A stretch of DNA of 64,000 bases from Lactobacillus sp. ESL0246 (GTDB taxonomy: Bacteria; Bacillota; Bacilli; Lactobacillales; Lactobacillaceae). A program made the position numbers and the translations under genes. The stretch covers positions 310,001 through 374,000 of the forward strand of contig NZ_REHC01000006.1 of the NCBI RefSeq assembly GCF_003692965.1, given 5' to 3'. Positions 46,620 to 56,033 of the stretch are shown piece after piece (within the stretch, counting starts at the first letter, position 1; each line of letters starts with the position of its first letter). Below the pieces are notes generated by a model. It worked only from the letters and a program-made list of their open reading frames with translations, was not told the DNA's origin and ran no database searches.

Positions 46620-48422
46620 TTGGCAACTAGATTGATTGAAAATAAGTTGAAATTGTTGCCTGATAAACCAGGTTGTTACTTAATGAAAGATATTAATGGA
46701 AAAGTAATCTACGTTGGCAAATCAAAGAATCTTAAAAATCGTGTACGTTCATATTTTAAAAGTAGGCAGATTGGGCGGCGTGCGGAATTAGTTCAAGAAA
46801 TTGTAGATTATGATATCATTACGGTTTCCACAGATAAGGAAGCTTTTTTACTTGAAGTTACTTTGATTAAAAAATACCAACCATATTATAATGTTCAACT
46901 TAAACAAGGAACTGGCTACCCTTATATTGAAATTACAAATGAGCGTGATCCGCAAACCAAATTAACGAGTATTGTTCGTAAGGATAGTGGGTATTATTTT
47001 GGTCCCTATCCAAATGTATATGCTGCGCAAGCTACTCTTCGTTTTATTCAAAAAGTATTTCCTTTACGGCGTTGTAATGGTAAACAAGGACGGCCGTGTC
47101 TATACTATCACATGGGTCAATGTTTAGGTGCATGTTTTAAAAAAGTTCCTGAAGAGCAGTATAAATTTCAAATCAAAAAAATCAAAAGTTTTTTAAATGG
47201 TGATATCACAGCTGTTAAGCAAGATTTAACTAACAAGATGATTAAAGCATCAGAAAATTTGGAATTTGAAAGAGCGGCAGAAATTCGAGATCAATTAAAG
47301 TATATTCAAGAAACAGTTGAAAAGCAGAAAATAATTTCAAACGATAGTACACAACGTGATATTTTTAATTTTTATGTCGATAAATCTTGGATTTCTGTTC
47401 AAATTTTCTTTTTTCGACAGGCAAAGTTGCTCCGGCGAGAGACTAGAATGTATCCATTAACAGATACAGATGATCCAGAAGATACATTTACCTCATTTAT
47501 AGTACAATTTTATGGTCAGAAAAATCGTGTTTTGCCAAAAGAAGTTTTGGTTCCTAATGGTATTGATAATGAAGCTTTAAGTGAGGTGCTCAGTGTTTCG
47601 GTAAGAACACCTAAAAGAGGCCAAAAATTATCGCTGTTAAAAATGGCTAAAGAAAATGCCCAATTGAAATTAGATGATAAATTTCGCTTGCTTGAACTAG
47701 ATAATCGAAAAACTAAGGGAGCGCAGGCTGAAATTTTTGCTTCATTAGGATTACCATATGGCCATATTATTGAAAGTTTTGATCATTCTCATATTCAAGG
47801 AGCAGATCCTGTTTCCGCACTTGTTGTTTTCAAAGATGGCAAACCAGATAAAAATGCTTACCGTAAATATAAGTTAAAAGGAGAGGTTGAACATCAAAAT
47901 GGTGGCGATGAGGTGCGTAATACTCGAGAAGTTGTCCGCAGACGATATAGTCGTTTGTTGCGGGAACATAAACCCATGCCTGATTTAATTTTAATGGATG
48001 GGGGACAAATTCAAATAGATGCTTGTGAAGATATTTTGCGCAATGAGTTAAATTTATCTATTCCAGTAGCAGGTATGGTTAAAGATAATAAACACCGAAC
48101 AAATCACTTGCTTTATGGAGATCCCATAAATGGGGTAGCGATGAAATTAATACCACTTGATCCAAAATCACAGGGCTTTTATTTAATGACAAGAATTCAA
48201 GATGAAGTTCATCGCTTTGCCATTACATTTCATCGAAAAACCCATACTAAAAATGCATTGTCAAGTAAACTTGATTCCATTAAAGGGATAGGACCTAAAA
48301 GTAGAAATAAACTATTACGTCAGTTTGGTTCATTAAAAAAAATAAAAGAGGCATCAATTAATGATTTACGTGCTGTGGGACTGACTTTGCCTCAAGCACA
48401 AACAATTAAGTTAATGTTATAA
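46620..48422 (+). CDS. uvrC: Excinuclease ABC subunit C
   Basis: Dual-incision nuclease of nucleotide excision repair. 600 aa from TTG 46620, placed after AAGAGGGAG; earlier ATGs in frame have no ribosome site. GIY-YIG domain at the front (PGCYLMKDINGKVIYVGKSKN), cysteine cluster RRCNGKQGRPCLYYHMGQC, UVR motif (EFERAAEIRDQL), the RNase H-like part with ESFDHSHIQG and LILMDGGQIQ, and a C-terminal helix-hairpin-helix (SIKGIGPKSRNKLL). Promoter not obvious. Confidence 0.96.
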   Translation: MATRLIENKLKLLPDKPGCYLMKDINGKVIYVGKSKNLKNRVRSYFKSRQIGRRAELVQEIVDYDIITVSTDKEAFLLEVTLIKKYQPYYNVQLKQGTGYPYIEITNERDPQTKLTSIVRKDSGYYFGPYPNVYAAQATLRFIQKVFPLRRCNGKQGRPCLYYHMGQCLGACFKKVPEEQYKFQIKKIKSFLNGDITAVKQDLTNKMIKASENLEFERAAEIRDQLKYIQETVEKQKIISNDSTQRDIFNFYVDKSWISVQIFFFRQAKLLRRETRMYPLTDTDDPEDTFTSFIVQFYGQKNRVLPKEVLVPNGIDNEALSEVLSVSVRTPKRGQKLSLLKMAKENAQLKLDDKFRLLELDNRKTKGAQAEIFASLGLPYGHIIESFDHSHIQGADPVSALVVFKDGKPDKNAYRKYKLKGEVEHQNGGDEVRNTREVVRRRYSRLLREHKPMPDLILMDGGQIQIDACEDILRNELNLSIPVAGMVKDNKHRTNHLLYGDPINGVAMKLIPLDPKSQGFYLMTRIQDEVHRFAITFHRKTHTKNALSSKLDSIKGIGPKSRNKLLRQFGSLKKIKEASINDLRAVGLTLPQAQTIKLML

Positions 48423-48461
48423 CCAGAAAATTTTATCACGTTCGGGTTGGATTTTTGTGGT

Positions 48462-48500
48462 ATAGTATTTAAGGTTAAAGCAGACGGAAGGAGAATATAA
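48462..48500 (+). promoter_or_regulatory. Candidate extended -10 promoter of obgE
   Basis: TGGTATAGT (near 48459-48467) matches an extended -10 (TGnTATAAT with one change); no good -35 is visible. GGAAGGAG follows before the ATG at 48501. Confidence 0.45.
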
Positions 48501-49808
48501 ATGCCTACATTTGTCGATCAAACTAAGATTGAAGTTCAAGCCGGTAAGGGTGGAGATGGCATCGTTGCTTTCCGCCATGAAAAATATGTTCCTAACGGTG
48601 GACCAGCTGGTGGAGATGGCGGTCGTGGAGGTAGTATTATTTTTGTAGCCGATAGCGGTTTGAGAACTCTGATGGACTTTCGCTATCGTCGTAAATTTAA
48701 GGCCGAGAGTGGCGAAAATGGCAGAATTAAATCCCAATACGGTCGTGGTGCTAAAAACCTCTATTTACGAGTACCTGTGGGAACAACTGTATATGATTTT
48801 GAAACCAATGAAGAGTTGGGTGATTTAACCCAAAATAAGCAAGAGTTAATTGTCGCTCATGGCGGTCGTGGGGGTCGTGGTAATATTCATTTTGCTAACA
48901 GCGTCAATACCGCCCCCGAAATTGCTGAAAATGGGGAGCCTGGTGAAGATCGAGTATTGCGATTGGAGCTTAAAGTATTAGCTGATGTTGGTTTGGTTGG
49001 GTTTCCTTCGGTAGGTAAATCAACGCTTTTATCAGTTGTAACTAAAGCCAAACCTAAGATAGCTGCTTATTCATTTACTACGTTAACACCTAATTTGGGA
49101 ATGGTTATTCTTCCTGATGGACGTGATTTTTCAATGGCTGATTTACCGGGTTTAATTGAAGGTGCAAGTCAAGGTGTAGGTCTAGGGATCCAGTTTTTAC
49201 GTCATATTGAAAGAACAAAAGTAATTTTACATTTAGTATCAATGGATCCTGCTAACGGTCGCCGGGCAATTGAAGATTATCAAAAAATTCGTAAAGAATT
49301 ATTACTTTATGATAAAGATTTAGAAAAGCGCCATGAAATAATTGTTGCAACTCAACTTGATATTCCAGGAGCCGAAGAAAAATTAACTGAATTTAAGCAA
49401 GAGTTAAAAACAATGGGAATTAATTCTATGGTCTATGCAATTTCAAGTGTTACGCACCAAGGAGTAGAGCAGTTAATGCAAGATACTGCTTCTTTAGTGG
49501 AACAAACTGAAAAGGAACAGGCGTTACTTAAACTTGAAGACAAATCCAGAATTAAAGAGTATAAGTATCAAGAGGATTCTGTTAATGAAAAATTTACAAT
49601 TATTAAACTTGAAGATCATGTCTTTGAGATTAAAGGTGAGCGGTTAGAACGTCTAGTTAAGCGAACTAATTTAGATTATCATGATGGTGTAGTTCGTCTA
49701 GCTCGTCAGTTAAAAAATATGGGAATCGATGATGCTCTTCGTGCAAAAGGAGCTGTTGATGGTGATGATGTAGTCATTGGAACATTTAATTTTGAGTTTG
49801 TTCAATAA
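48501..49808 (+). CDS. obgE: GTPase Obg
   Basis: Essential GTPase linked to ribosome assembly and stress signalling. 435 aa: glycine-rich Obg fold ([20 protein letters not shown]), G domain with [10 protein letters not shown] (about 168-176), switch region DLPGLIEGA and a C-terminal OCT domain ([16 protein letters not shown]). GGAAGGAG is before the ATG. Confidence 0.97.
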   Translation: MPTFVDQTKIEVQAGKGGDGIVAFRHEKYVPNGGPAGGDGGRGGSIIFVADSGLRTLMDFRYRRKFKAESGENGRIKSQYGRGAKNLYLRVPVGTTVYDFETNEELGDLTQNKQELIVAHGGRGGRGNIHFANSVNTAPEIAENGEPGEDRVLRLELKVLADVGLVGFPSVGKSTLLSVVTKAKPKIAAYSFTTLTPNLGMVILPDGRDFSMADLPGLIEGASQGVGLGIQFLRHIERTKVILHLVSMDPANGRRAIEDYQKIRKELLLYDKDLEKRHEIIVATQLDIPGAEEKLTEFKQELKTMGINSMVYAISSVTHQGVEQLMQDTASLVEQTEKEQALLKLEDKSRIKEYKYQEDSVNEKFTIIKLEDHVFEIKGERLERLVKRTNLDYHDGVVRLARQLKNMGIDDALRAKGAVDGDDVVIGTFNFEFVQ

Positions 49809-49832
49809 AAATAAATAGAAAAGTTTGAAAAT

Positions 49833-51752
49833 ATGACAAAAAATCGGTTTATTACAGGATATTCTGGACTTAGAGCATTAGCAGTTGTTGGAGTGATTTT
49901 ATATCATCTCGCACCTGATACTTTTGTTGGTGGTTATCTTGGGGTACCGATTTTTTTTGTGTTATCTGGGTATCTTGTAACTTGTCAAATGCTCAAAGCA
50001 TATGATGAAAACGGAACTTTTGATAATCAGGGCTTTTATTTAAGCCGACTAAAAAAATTGTATCCGCCATTGATTACTGTTCTATGGCTTTCGGCAACAT
50101 ATATTCTTCTGTTTCAACGAAATTTACTTGCTAAACTGAGTGAAATAGTATTTACTAATTTATTAAATGTTTATAATTTTTGGCAAATCTTAAATGGTCA
50201 AAGTTATTTTGAAAGATTTGCGGCTAATGAATCTCCGTTTGTTCATTTATGGACAATGTCAATTAACGGTCAATTTTATTTGTTGTGGCCATTAGTAATT
50301 TTCTTATTAGTAAAATATGGCAAAAAAAGAAAAAAGATGTTTTGGCTTTTGTTTACATTTTCGTTGGCTTCGGCTATAGAAATGGCCATAATGTACTATC
50401 TTGGGATAGATATTAATCGAATTTATTATGGAACAGATACGCGTTTTTTTGCATTAGGTTTAGGTGCTTCCTTAGCAGTAGTATGGCCAATTGACAAGTT
50501 AAAAGAAATAATTAGACCAAGTGATATTTATTTGTTAGATAGCGTAGGTTTAATAGCATTAATTGGAATAGTAATTCTTTTTTTTAATCCGTTAATGAAT
50601 CCTCAAAGATCCGTTCCTTATTATGGGGGGATGCTGTTTTTTACTATTTTGGTTGTCCTGATGGTAGCCGTTATAGCACATCCTGGTAGTCATTGGAATC
50701 AATTGCTAACTAATCCAATATTTAACTGGTTAGGATCACGTAGTTACGAAATATATCTTTACCAATTTCCAGTAATGATATTTTTTGAAGATAAAATTTC
50801 AGATATGGCTGATCATGTCCTTTTATATCATGTTATCGAAATTATTTTGATTTTGCTTTTTAGTGAAATTGCTTATCGCTTGATTGAAAAACCATTTGGA
50901 AAAATCAATTGGGAAAAGACTAAAAATTACTTACAACAAGTTTTCAATTTGCAAACAAGCAATTATCTAATTAAAAGTCAAGCTATAATTGCAAGTCTAA
51001 TTCTAATTTTAGGGAGCTTTGCGATTACCATTTCACCAATTGTTAAGGCAGAAGATTTTACCAAGTCACAACTTGCTTTAAGAATCAAAAGCAATCGGCA
51101 ACAACAAGAAAAAGATAATCAAGTTTTAATTGCGAAATTGAAGAAAGCTAAGAAAAAAACACGTAAAAAAGCTAAAATAATAGATGAAGCGAAACAAAAC
51201 GCTATCAGGCATGTTGTTAACAAATCTTACATGAAATATTATATTTCACAAATTGACCTCCAACTTGCCCAAAAAATTGAATTGACGGCAGTGGGTGATT
51301 CTGTTATGGCTGGTTCAAGTAATAATTTAACGCGGTTAATGCCAAAGGCAGTGATTGATGCGGCTGTTTCTCGTCAGGCTAACGTTGCTTTGGATTTGTT
51401 AAATCATTATAAAGCTCAAAATGCCTTAGAAGATAACGTGTTAATTGGTTTAGGAACTAATGGTTCATTTCCGATATCTGATTTAGATCAATTGATGAAA
51501 CTTGTTGGTTCGAATCGTCATGTATTTTGGATAAATACGCATGTTCCAGATAAGCCATGGCAAAATCAGGTTAATCAATTGTTAATTGAAGCTGCTAAAC
51601 GGTATCATAATCTTACTATCATTGATTGGTACAATTACTCCAAAAATCATCCCAATTGGTTTTATGATGATAATACACATCCGACACCAATTGGTTCAAA
51701 ATATTACAGTGCTTTTATAGTTAAAACAATTGTCAGGCACGCTAAATTCTAG
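49833..51752 (+). CDS. oatA: Peptidoglycan O-acetyltransferase (OatA-like)
   Basis: Two-domain acyltransferase. The N-terminal half has about 10 membrane helices and the acyltransferase-3 start RALAVVGVILYHL. The outer C-terminal half is a SGNH hydrolase-like domain: AVGDSVMAGS (about 486), GLGTNGS, and DDNTHPTP with the catalytic Asp-His (about 613). Such proteins add O-acetyl groups to muramic acid, raising lysozyme resistance, or to teichoic acid. 639 aa, 24 bases after obgE and 12 before rnz, so possibly co-expressed with both. Exact substrate not readable. Confidence 0.88.
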   Translation: MTKNRFITGYSGLRALAVVGVILYHLAPDTFVGGYLGVPIFFVLSGYLVTCQMLKAYDENGTFDNQGFYLSRLKKLYPPLITVLWLSATYILLFQRNLLAKLSEIVFTNLLNVYNFWQILNGQSYFERFAANESPFVHLWTMSINGQFYLLWPLVIFLLVKYGKKRKKMFWLLFTFSLASAIEMAIMYYLGIDINRIYYGTDTRFFALGLGASLAVVWPIDKLKEIIRPSDIYLLDSVGLIALIGIVILFFNPLMNPQRSVPYYGGMLFFTILVVLMVAVIAHPGSHWNQLLTNPIFNWLGSRSYEIYLYQFPVMIFFEDKISDMADHVLLYHVIEIILILLFSEIAYRLIEKPFGKINWEKTKNYLQQVFNLQTSNYLIKSQAIIASLILILGSFAITISPIVKAEDFTKSQLALRIKSNRQQQEKDNQVLIAKLKKAKKKTRKKAKIIDEAKQNAIRHVVNKSYMKYYISQIDLQLAQKIELTAVGDSVMAGSSNNLTRLMPKAVIDAAVSRQANVALDLLNHYKAQNALEDNVLIGLGTNGSFPISDLDQLMKLVGSNRHVFWINTHVPDKPWQNQVNQLLIEAAKRYHNLTIIDWYNYSKNHPNWFYDDNTHPTPIGSKYYSAFIVKTIVRHAKF

Positions 51753-51764
51753 AATAGGAAAATT

Positions 51765-52706
51765 ATGGAATTACAATTTTTAGGTACAGGAGCTGGGCAA
51801 CCTTCTAAACAGCGCAATGTCTCAAGTATTGCTTTAAAAATGTTAGATGAAATTAATGAAATATGGTTATTTGATGTTGGTGAAGCAACGCAACATCAAA
51901 TTTTACGGACAAATATCAGACTTCGAAAGGTGACCAAAATCTTCATTTCACATAATCATGGTGATCATATTTTTGGATTACCCGGATTACTTGCCACAAG
52001 GTCTTTTCAAGGTGATGTTGGTCCAATAACAATTTATGGACCAGCGGGATTAGAACAATTTGTGCGAACAGCCTTGAAAGTTTCCCGAACAAAAGTTTCA
52101 TATCCAATTAAGTTTGTTGTATTAGATGAAGGTGGACTAATATACGAAGGTCAGGGATTTAAAGTTTATGCTGAAAAATTAGTTCACCGTGTTCCAAGTT
52201 TTGGCTATCGAATAGTTGAAAATCCACGTCAAGGTGAACTTTTAATGGATAAATTAATGCAATATAATATACCTAATGGTCCATTACTTGGTAAACTAAA
52301 GAATGGAGAGACAATAGATTTAGCTGATGGTACTACTTTAAATGGTAAAGACTTTTTGGGACCAAATAAAGAAGGAAGAATCGTTACCATTATTTACGAT
52401 ACACGTGCGACACCAGTAATTGCTAAGTTGGCTCAAAATGCTGATATTCTGGTTCATGAGTCCACTTTTGCTGGTAACGAAGCAGATTTGGCTCATTCAT
52501 ATTATCACTCCACAGCTGTGGAAGCTGCTAAGATTGCTCGCGCTAATGGTGTTAAGCGCTTATATTTGGATCACATTTCAGCCAGATATTTAGGCGTAAA
52601 AGCCAAAAAGTTAGTGAAGCAAGCAGAAAAAGTTTTTCCCAATACAAAATTAGCAAATGATTTTGATCGGGTATCAATTCCAATGAAAGGTGAAAAAAAT
52701 GAGTGA
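51765..52706 (+). CDS. rnz: Ribonuclease Z (tRNA 3' processing)
   Basis: Zinc endonuclease that cuts 3' trailers from tRNA precursors. 313 aa with LGTGAGQPSKQRNVSSIAL, the metal motif SHNHGDHIFGLPGLL, HRVPSFGY, EATFAGNEADL-type HESTFAGNEADLA and LDHISARY. All ligands are present. It overlaps the next SDR gene by a few bases. Confidence 0.96.
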   Translation: MELQFLGTGAGQPSKQRNVSSIALKMLDEINEIWLFDVGEATQHQILRTNIRLRKVTKIFISHNHGDHIFGLPGLLATRSFQGDVGPITIYGPAGLEQFVRTALKVSRTKVSYPIKFVVLDEGGLIYEGQGFKVYAEKLVHRVPSFGYRIVENPRQGELLMDKLMQYNIPNGPLLGKLKNGETIDLADGTTLNGKDFLGPNKEGRIVTIIYDTRATPVIAKLAQNADILVHESTFAGNEADLAHSYYHSTAVEAAKIARANGVKRLYLDHISARYLGVKAKKLVKQAEKVFPNTKLANDFDRVSIPMKGEKNE

Positions 52707-53493
52707 TTCATTGAGAAACAAGGTTGTTGTTATAACAGGAGCTTCAAGCGGTATTGGGCATTCAATTGCTCTTGAAAGTGCTGGCCGGGGGGCAACTGTT
52801 ATTTTAATTGCAAGACGTAAGGATAAGCTTGATAAACTTGCTGCTGAAGCACATGAACTTTCAGGAGTAATTGCCCACACTTTTGTAACCGATATGGGCG
52901 TGAGCGAAGAAATTGATGCAACATTCAAAAAAATTATTAAGATAACAAAGCATGTCGATTATTTAGTTAATTGTGCAGGATTTGGTAAGTTTGGCAATTT
53001 TGTCGAAATGGATCGACATGAAGTAACTGCAATGTTTCAGGTTAATGTATTAGGGTTAATGTACTTTACGCGTTTGATTGGTAGACTCATGATAGATCAA
53101 AAAACTGGTCAAATTATTAACTTTGGTTCAATTGCTGGCAAAATTCCGACGGTAAAGTCAGCTGCATATAGTGCAACAAAAGCAGCTGTTATCCAATTTT
53201 CTAATGTATTACGCTTAGAATTAAAACCATTCGGTGTCAAAGTGATGACTGTTAACCCAGGCCCCGTATATACTAACTTTTTTAATATTGCTGATGAAAG
53301 TGGAAACTACGTAAAAAATGTTGAAAAATACATGTTAGATCCAGATGATGTTGCGTGGCAGGTAGTTCACTATTTTGGAAGTGCTAAGCGTGAATTAAAT
53401 TTACCAATTAGTTTAGCTTTTTTGTCCAAGCTATATAATATTTTTCCAGTAATCGGCGATAAGCTTTCTCTTAAGTATGCGTCAAGAAAGTAG
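52699..53493 (+). CDS. Short-chain dehydrogenase/reductase
   Basis: 264 aa from ATG 52699, behind AAAGGTG, which overlaps the rnz stop. NAD(P)-binding motif TGASSGIGHS, NCAGFG, and the catalytic YSATKAA (Tyr, Lys) with the upstream serine in NFGSIAGK are present. An additional hydrophobic C-terminal part (SKLYNIFPVIGDKLSL) is typical of the lipid-active DltE/YqjQ-type subgroup. Substrate unknown. Confidence 0.88.
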   Translation: MSDSLRNKVVVITGASSGIGHSIALESAGRGATVILIARRKDKLDKLAAEAHELSGVIAHTFVTDMGVSEEIDATFKKIIKITKHVDYLVNCAGFGKFGNFVEMDRHEVTAMFQVNVLGLMYFTRLIGRLMIDQKTGQIINFGSIAGKIPTVKSAAYSATKAAVIQFSNVLRLELKPFGVKVMTVNPGPVYTNFFNIADESGNYVKNVEKYMLDPDDVAWQVVHYFGSAKRELNLPISLAFLSKLYNIFPVIGDKLSLKYASRK

Positions 53494-53502
53494 TACAGAA
53501 TA

Positions 53503-53724
53503 ATGAAAAGTAAAGCTAAACAAATCAAACTAGTACTCAGTTTAATTCTCATTTTATTAGCAGTTATATTTGTTGTAATGAATACTGATAATGTGGCTAT
53601 CAATTTTGGCTTATTCAAATTAAAACTGCCGTTAATCATTATTTTGGTTGTAATGATTATTATTGGGATTGTGATCGGCTGGATTGGTGGCTCAAGTGGA
53701 CACAAACAAGATAAGAATGACTAA
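53503..53724 (+). CDS. lapA: LapA-domain membrane protein (DUF1049)
   Basis: 73 aa with two membrane helices (about 9-26 and 36-60) and the DUF1049 motif NTDNVAINFGLFKLKLPLIIIL, with the GWIGG turn. LapA homologues assist lipopolysaccharide assembly in Gram-negatives; the role in lactobacilli is not known. It is nine bases after the SDR gene without a strong ribosome site of its own. Confidence 0.8.
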   Translation: MKSKAKQIKLVLSLILILLAVIFVVMNTDNVAINFGLFKLKLPLIIILVVMIIIGIVIGWIGGSSGHKQDKND

Positions 53725-53773
53725 TATAACTTGATTTATTTGAGATACAATAGTATCATTAACAATCGTGAGG

Positions 53774-53806
53774 CGTTTTAAGTATCTTGATGATACTTTG
53801 AAAACG
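53774..53806 (+). promoter_or_regulatory. Hairpin in the rpmF leader
   Basis: CGTTTT-AAGTATC (53774-53786) pairs with GATACTT-tg-AAAACG (53792-53806) with a 5-base loop. A 13-base stem with a 2-base bulge, no T run, so not a terminator. A -10-like TACAAT (53745-53750) lies upstream, so it would sit at the start of the rpmF transcript. Confidence 0.55.
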
Positions 53807-53834
53807 TAATTCTACAATAAAGGAGATCAATTAA

Positions 53835-54026
53835 ATGGCAGTTCCTAAGAGACATACTTCTAAGCAAAAGAAACGTTCACGTCGTGGTCATATTAAGTTA
53901 GCTGTTCCGGCAATGCATTATGATGCAACTACTGGTGAATACCGTTTGAGCCACCGCGTTTCACCCAAAGGTTATTATAAAGGGCGTCAAGTTGCAAACG
54001 AAACTAGCAGCAGTGACAACCAATAA
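53835..54026 (+). CDS. rpmF: Ribosomal protein L32
   Basis: 50S protein, 63 aa, [22 protein letters not shown] is the canonical start. It lacks the four-cysteine zinc motif (CxxC..CxxC) of the zinc-binding L32; the C-terminal half reads [15 protein letters not shown], the zinc-free form. AGGAGAT before the ATG. Confidence 0.95.
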   Translation: MAVPKRHTSKQKKRSRRGHIKLAVPAMHYDATTGEYRLSHRVSPKGYYKGRQVANETSSSDNQ

Positions 54027-54054
54027 AAAAGACACCAGTTGTGGTGTTTTTTTT
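54025..54054 (+). terminator. Terminator after rpmF
   Basis: ACACCA/TGGTGT stem, 4-base loop, preceded by A and followed by T8. Confidence 0.85.
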
Positions 54055-54087
54055 ATTCAAAAAAATTTCCCAGAAGAAAGATAAATA

Positions 54088-55635
54088 ATGAAAATTGTAT
54101 TTTTAAATTCAAGTGATATCCATGGCTATATTTTACCAACTGATTACCAAAATCAATCTTTCTATGAAGCTCCGTTCGGTTTGAGCAGAGTTAGCAGTGT
54201 TATTAATTATGAAAGACAGAAGTATGGAGAAGATCATGTTGTGGTTACTGATACTGGTGACTATTTACAAGGGTCACCTTTAGCTTCTTATATTCATCTT
54301 GATAAAACATATACTGCACTAAAGACATATACAGAACTGACAAATCAAATTGGCTATGATGCACGTTGCTTAGGTAACCATGATTTTAATTACGGTTTGA
54401 ACTACCTTAGTAATTATATTGCTGCAAACCATGCTCCATTTTTAAATGCAAATGTTTTAAATATAAAAGATGATCAGCCAGCTTTGGGTAAAAATTACTG
54501 TATAATAAATAAAGCTGGTGTTCGAATCGGGCTGATTGGTGTTACTACGCAGCGTATCCCAACTTGGGAACCAGCACAGAATGTAACAGGGCTAAAGTTT
54601 GTTTCTGCTTTTGAGCAAGTTAAAAGATATGCGCAAATTTTACGTCCGCAAGTCGATGTCTTGGCAGTGATTTATCATGGTGGCTTTGAAGCTAATCCTC
54701 GGACTGGTAAGAGAACTGAGCCAGCTACTGGGGAAAATGAAGGATATCGAATTTTAAACGAAATTCCTGAAATTGATGTCTTTTTAACGGGACATCAGCA
54801 TCGAAAAATTAATTTGGTAATGAATAATACTGCAATTGTTCAGCCAGGTTATCGTGGTGAAGCAATTGGTGAAGTAATTTTAGAAATTGATGATGCCACT
54901 AAAGAAATTCTGGATTTATCTGCAAAATTAATTGATACTAAAGACTTTCCACCTGATACTAAAATAAATGACTTAGCGTCTGAACTTAATCAAAAAGCTC
55001 AATTGTGGCTCGATCAACCGTTAGCACATTTAAAACAACCGGCTCTAATTGGTGATTCTAATCAAGCAAGGCTTAAGGGTGCACCATTTATTAATTTATT
55101 ACAGCAAATGCAGCTTTTTTTCACTAGTGCAGATATATCGGCGACAGCTGTCATGAGTGAAACAGCTAAAGGTTTTGGACAGGAAGTGACTATGCGAGAC
55201 ATTTTACTTAATTATCCTTATGCTAATCAGCTATGTCGAGTTAGACTGACAGGAAGACAATTACGCCAGATTGTTGAGTATAGTTTATCTTTCTTAATGA
55301 AAGATGAGCAAGGAGAAGTTGGTTTTGCACCTAAATGGCAGGATCAGCTATTTAATTTTGATGTTTTTTATCCTGTTAAATATGTAGCAAAAATTGATCG
55401 AGCTGTAGGTAATAGATTAATTAAGTTTGAACTTAATGGAAAAGCGATTGAGGATGAACAAGTTTATCGTTTAGCTGTAAACAATTACCGAGCTATGGGA
55501 GGTGGTTTCTATCCTGCATATCATATGGATGAGATTGAATTAACTCTTGATCAAGATTATGTGCAAATGTTTAAAACTTTTTTAACTAAAGGTGATATAC
55601 AAGTAGATAATACTATTAATTATCTATTTAAATAA
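54088..55635 (+). CDS. 5'-nucleotidase/2',3'-cyclic phosphodiesterase family protein
   Basis: Calcineurin-like metallophosphatase with a C-terminal 5'-nucleotidase domain. 515 aa, no signal peptide, so it is probably cytoplasmic. Metal ligands: NSSDIHGY, DTGDYLQGS, LGNHDFNYG, IYHGGFEA and TGHQHRKI. C-terminal domain with VNNYRAMGGGFYPA. Relatives (YunD type) hydrolyse nucleotides or UDP-sugars; substrate not readable. Confidence 0.9.
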   Translation: MKIVFLNSSDIHGYILPTDYQNQSFYEAPFGLSRVSSVINYERQKYGEDHVVVTDTGDYLQGSPLASYIHLDKTYTALKTYTELTNQIGYDARCLGNHDFNYGLNYLSNYIAANHAPFLNANVLNIKDDQPALGKNYCIINKAGVRIGLIGVTTQRIPTWEPAQNVTGLKFVSAFEQVKRYAQILRPQVDVLAVIYHGGFEANPRTGKRTEPATGENEGYRILNEIPEIDVFLTGHQHRKINLVMNNTAIVQPGYRGEAIGEVILEIDDATKEILDLSAKLIDTKDFPPDTKINDLASELNQKAQLWLDQPLAHLKQPALIGDSNQARLKGAPFINLLQQMQLFFTSADISATAVMSETAKGFGQEVTMRDILLNYPYANQLCRVRLTGRQLRQIVEYSLSFLMKDEQGEVGFAPKWQDQLFNFDVFYPVKYVAKIDRAVGNRLIKFELNGKAIEDEQVYRLAVNNYRAMGGGFYPAYHMDEIELTLDQDYVQMFKTFLTKGDIQVDNTINYLFK

Positions 55636-55644
55636 AAACCAAAC

Positions 55645-55696
55645 AAAAAGTCGACAAACTAATGTTTAGATAACAATTAGTTTGTCGACCTTTTTT
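55645..55696. terminator. Bidirectional terminator
   Basis: Perfect 14-base stem GTCGACAAACTAAT (55650-55663) with ATTAGTTTGTCGAC (55676-55689), A run before and T run after, serving the metallophosphatase gene and the convergent DUF2929 gene. Confidence 0.95.
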
Positions 55697-55722
55697 ATTA
55701 ATAAAATATTTCTTAAGTTGAA

Positions 55723-55929
55723 CTATTTCAGCTTTGAGTACTTGCTCTTGTCTTTACTTGAATGTGCAGTGATGGTTGGTATGATTGCTGCAAATACCAA
55801 TCCAAAAATCAAGCCAACAATTAAAGCATCGTTAAGATTAAAGACAGTTTGAGTCAAAGGCGCGGCAATGAACCCCACAATCAACATATAGACAACACTC
55901 CAGCCGATAGTAATGATATAACGACCCAT
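55723..55929 (-). CDS. Small membrane protein (DUF2929)
   Basis: 68 aa from ATG 55929 after AGAGGGA. Two hydrophobic helices (about residues 3-25 and 34-53) and a polar basic tail (KDKSKYSKLK). It matches the DUF2929/YjzD-type layout: MGRYIITIGWSVVYMLIVGF. The function of the family is unknown. Divergent from dnaE. Confidence 0.75.
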   Translation of the reverse strand: MGRYIITIGWSVVYMLIVGFIAAPLTQTVFNLNDALIVGLIFGLVFAAIIPTITAHSSKDKSKYSKLK

Positions 55930-56033
55930 AGTAGTTCCCTCTTTCATAAATGAATTTTAACAGAGATTAATCAGGTTTTCAAATTTAAAACCAATCTTTT
56001 GTTATACTAATTATATAGAAAGGCGGCTTCAAG

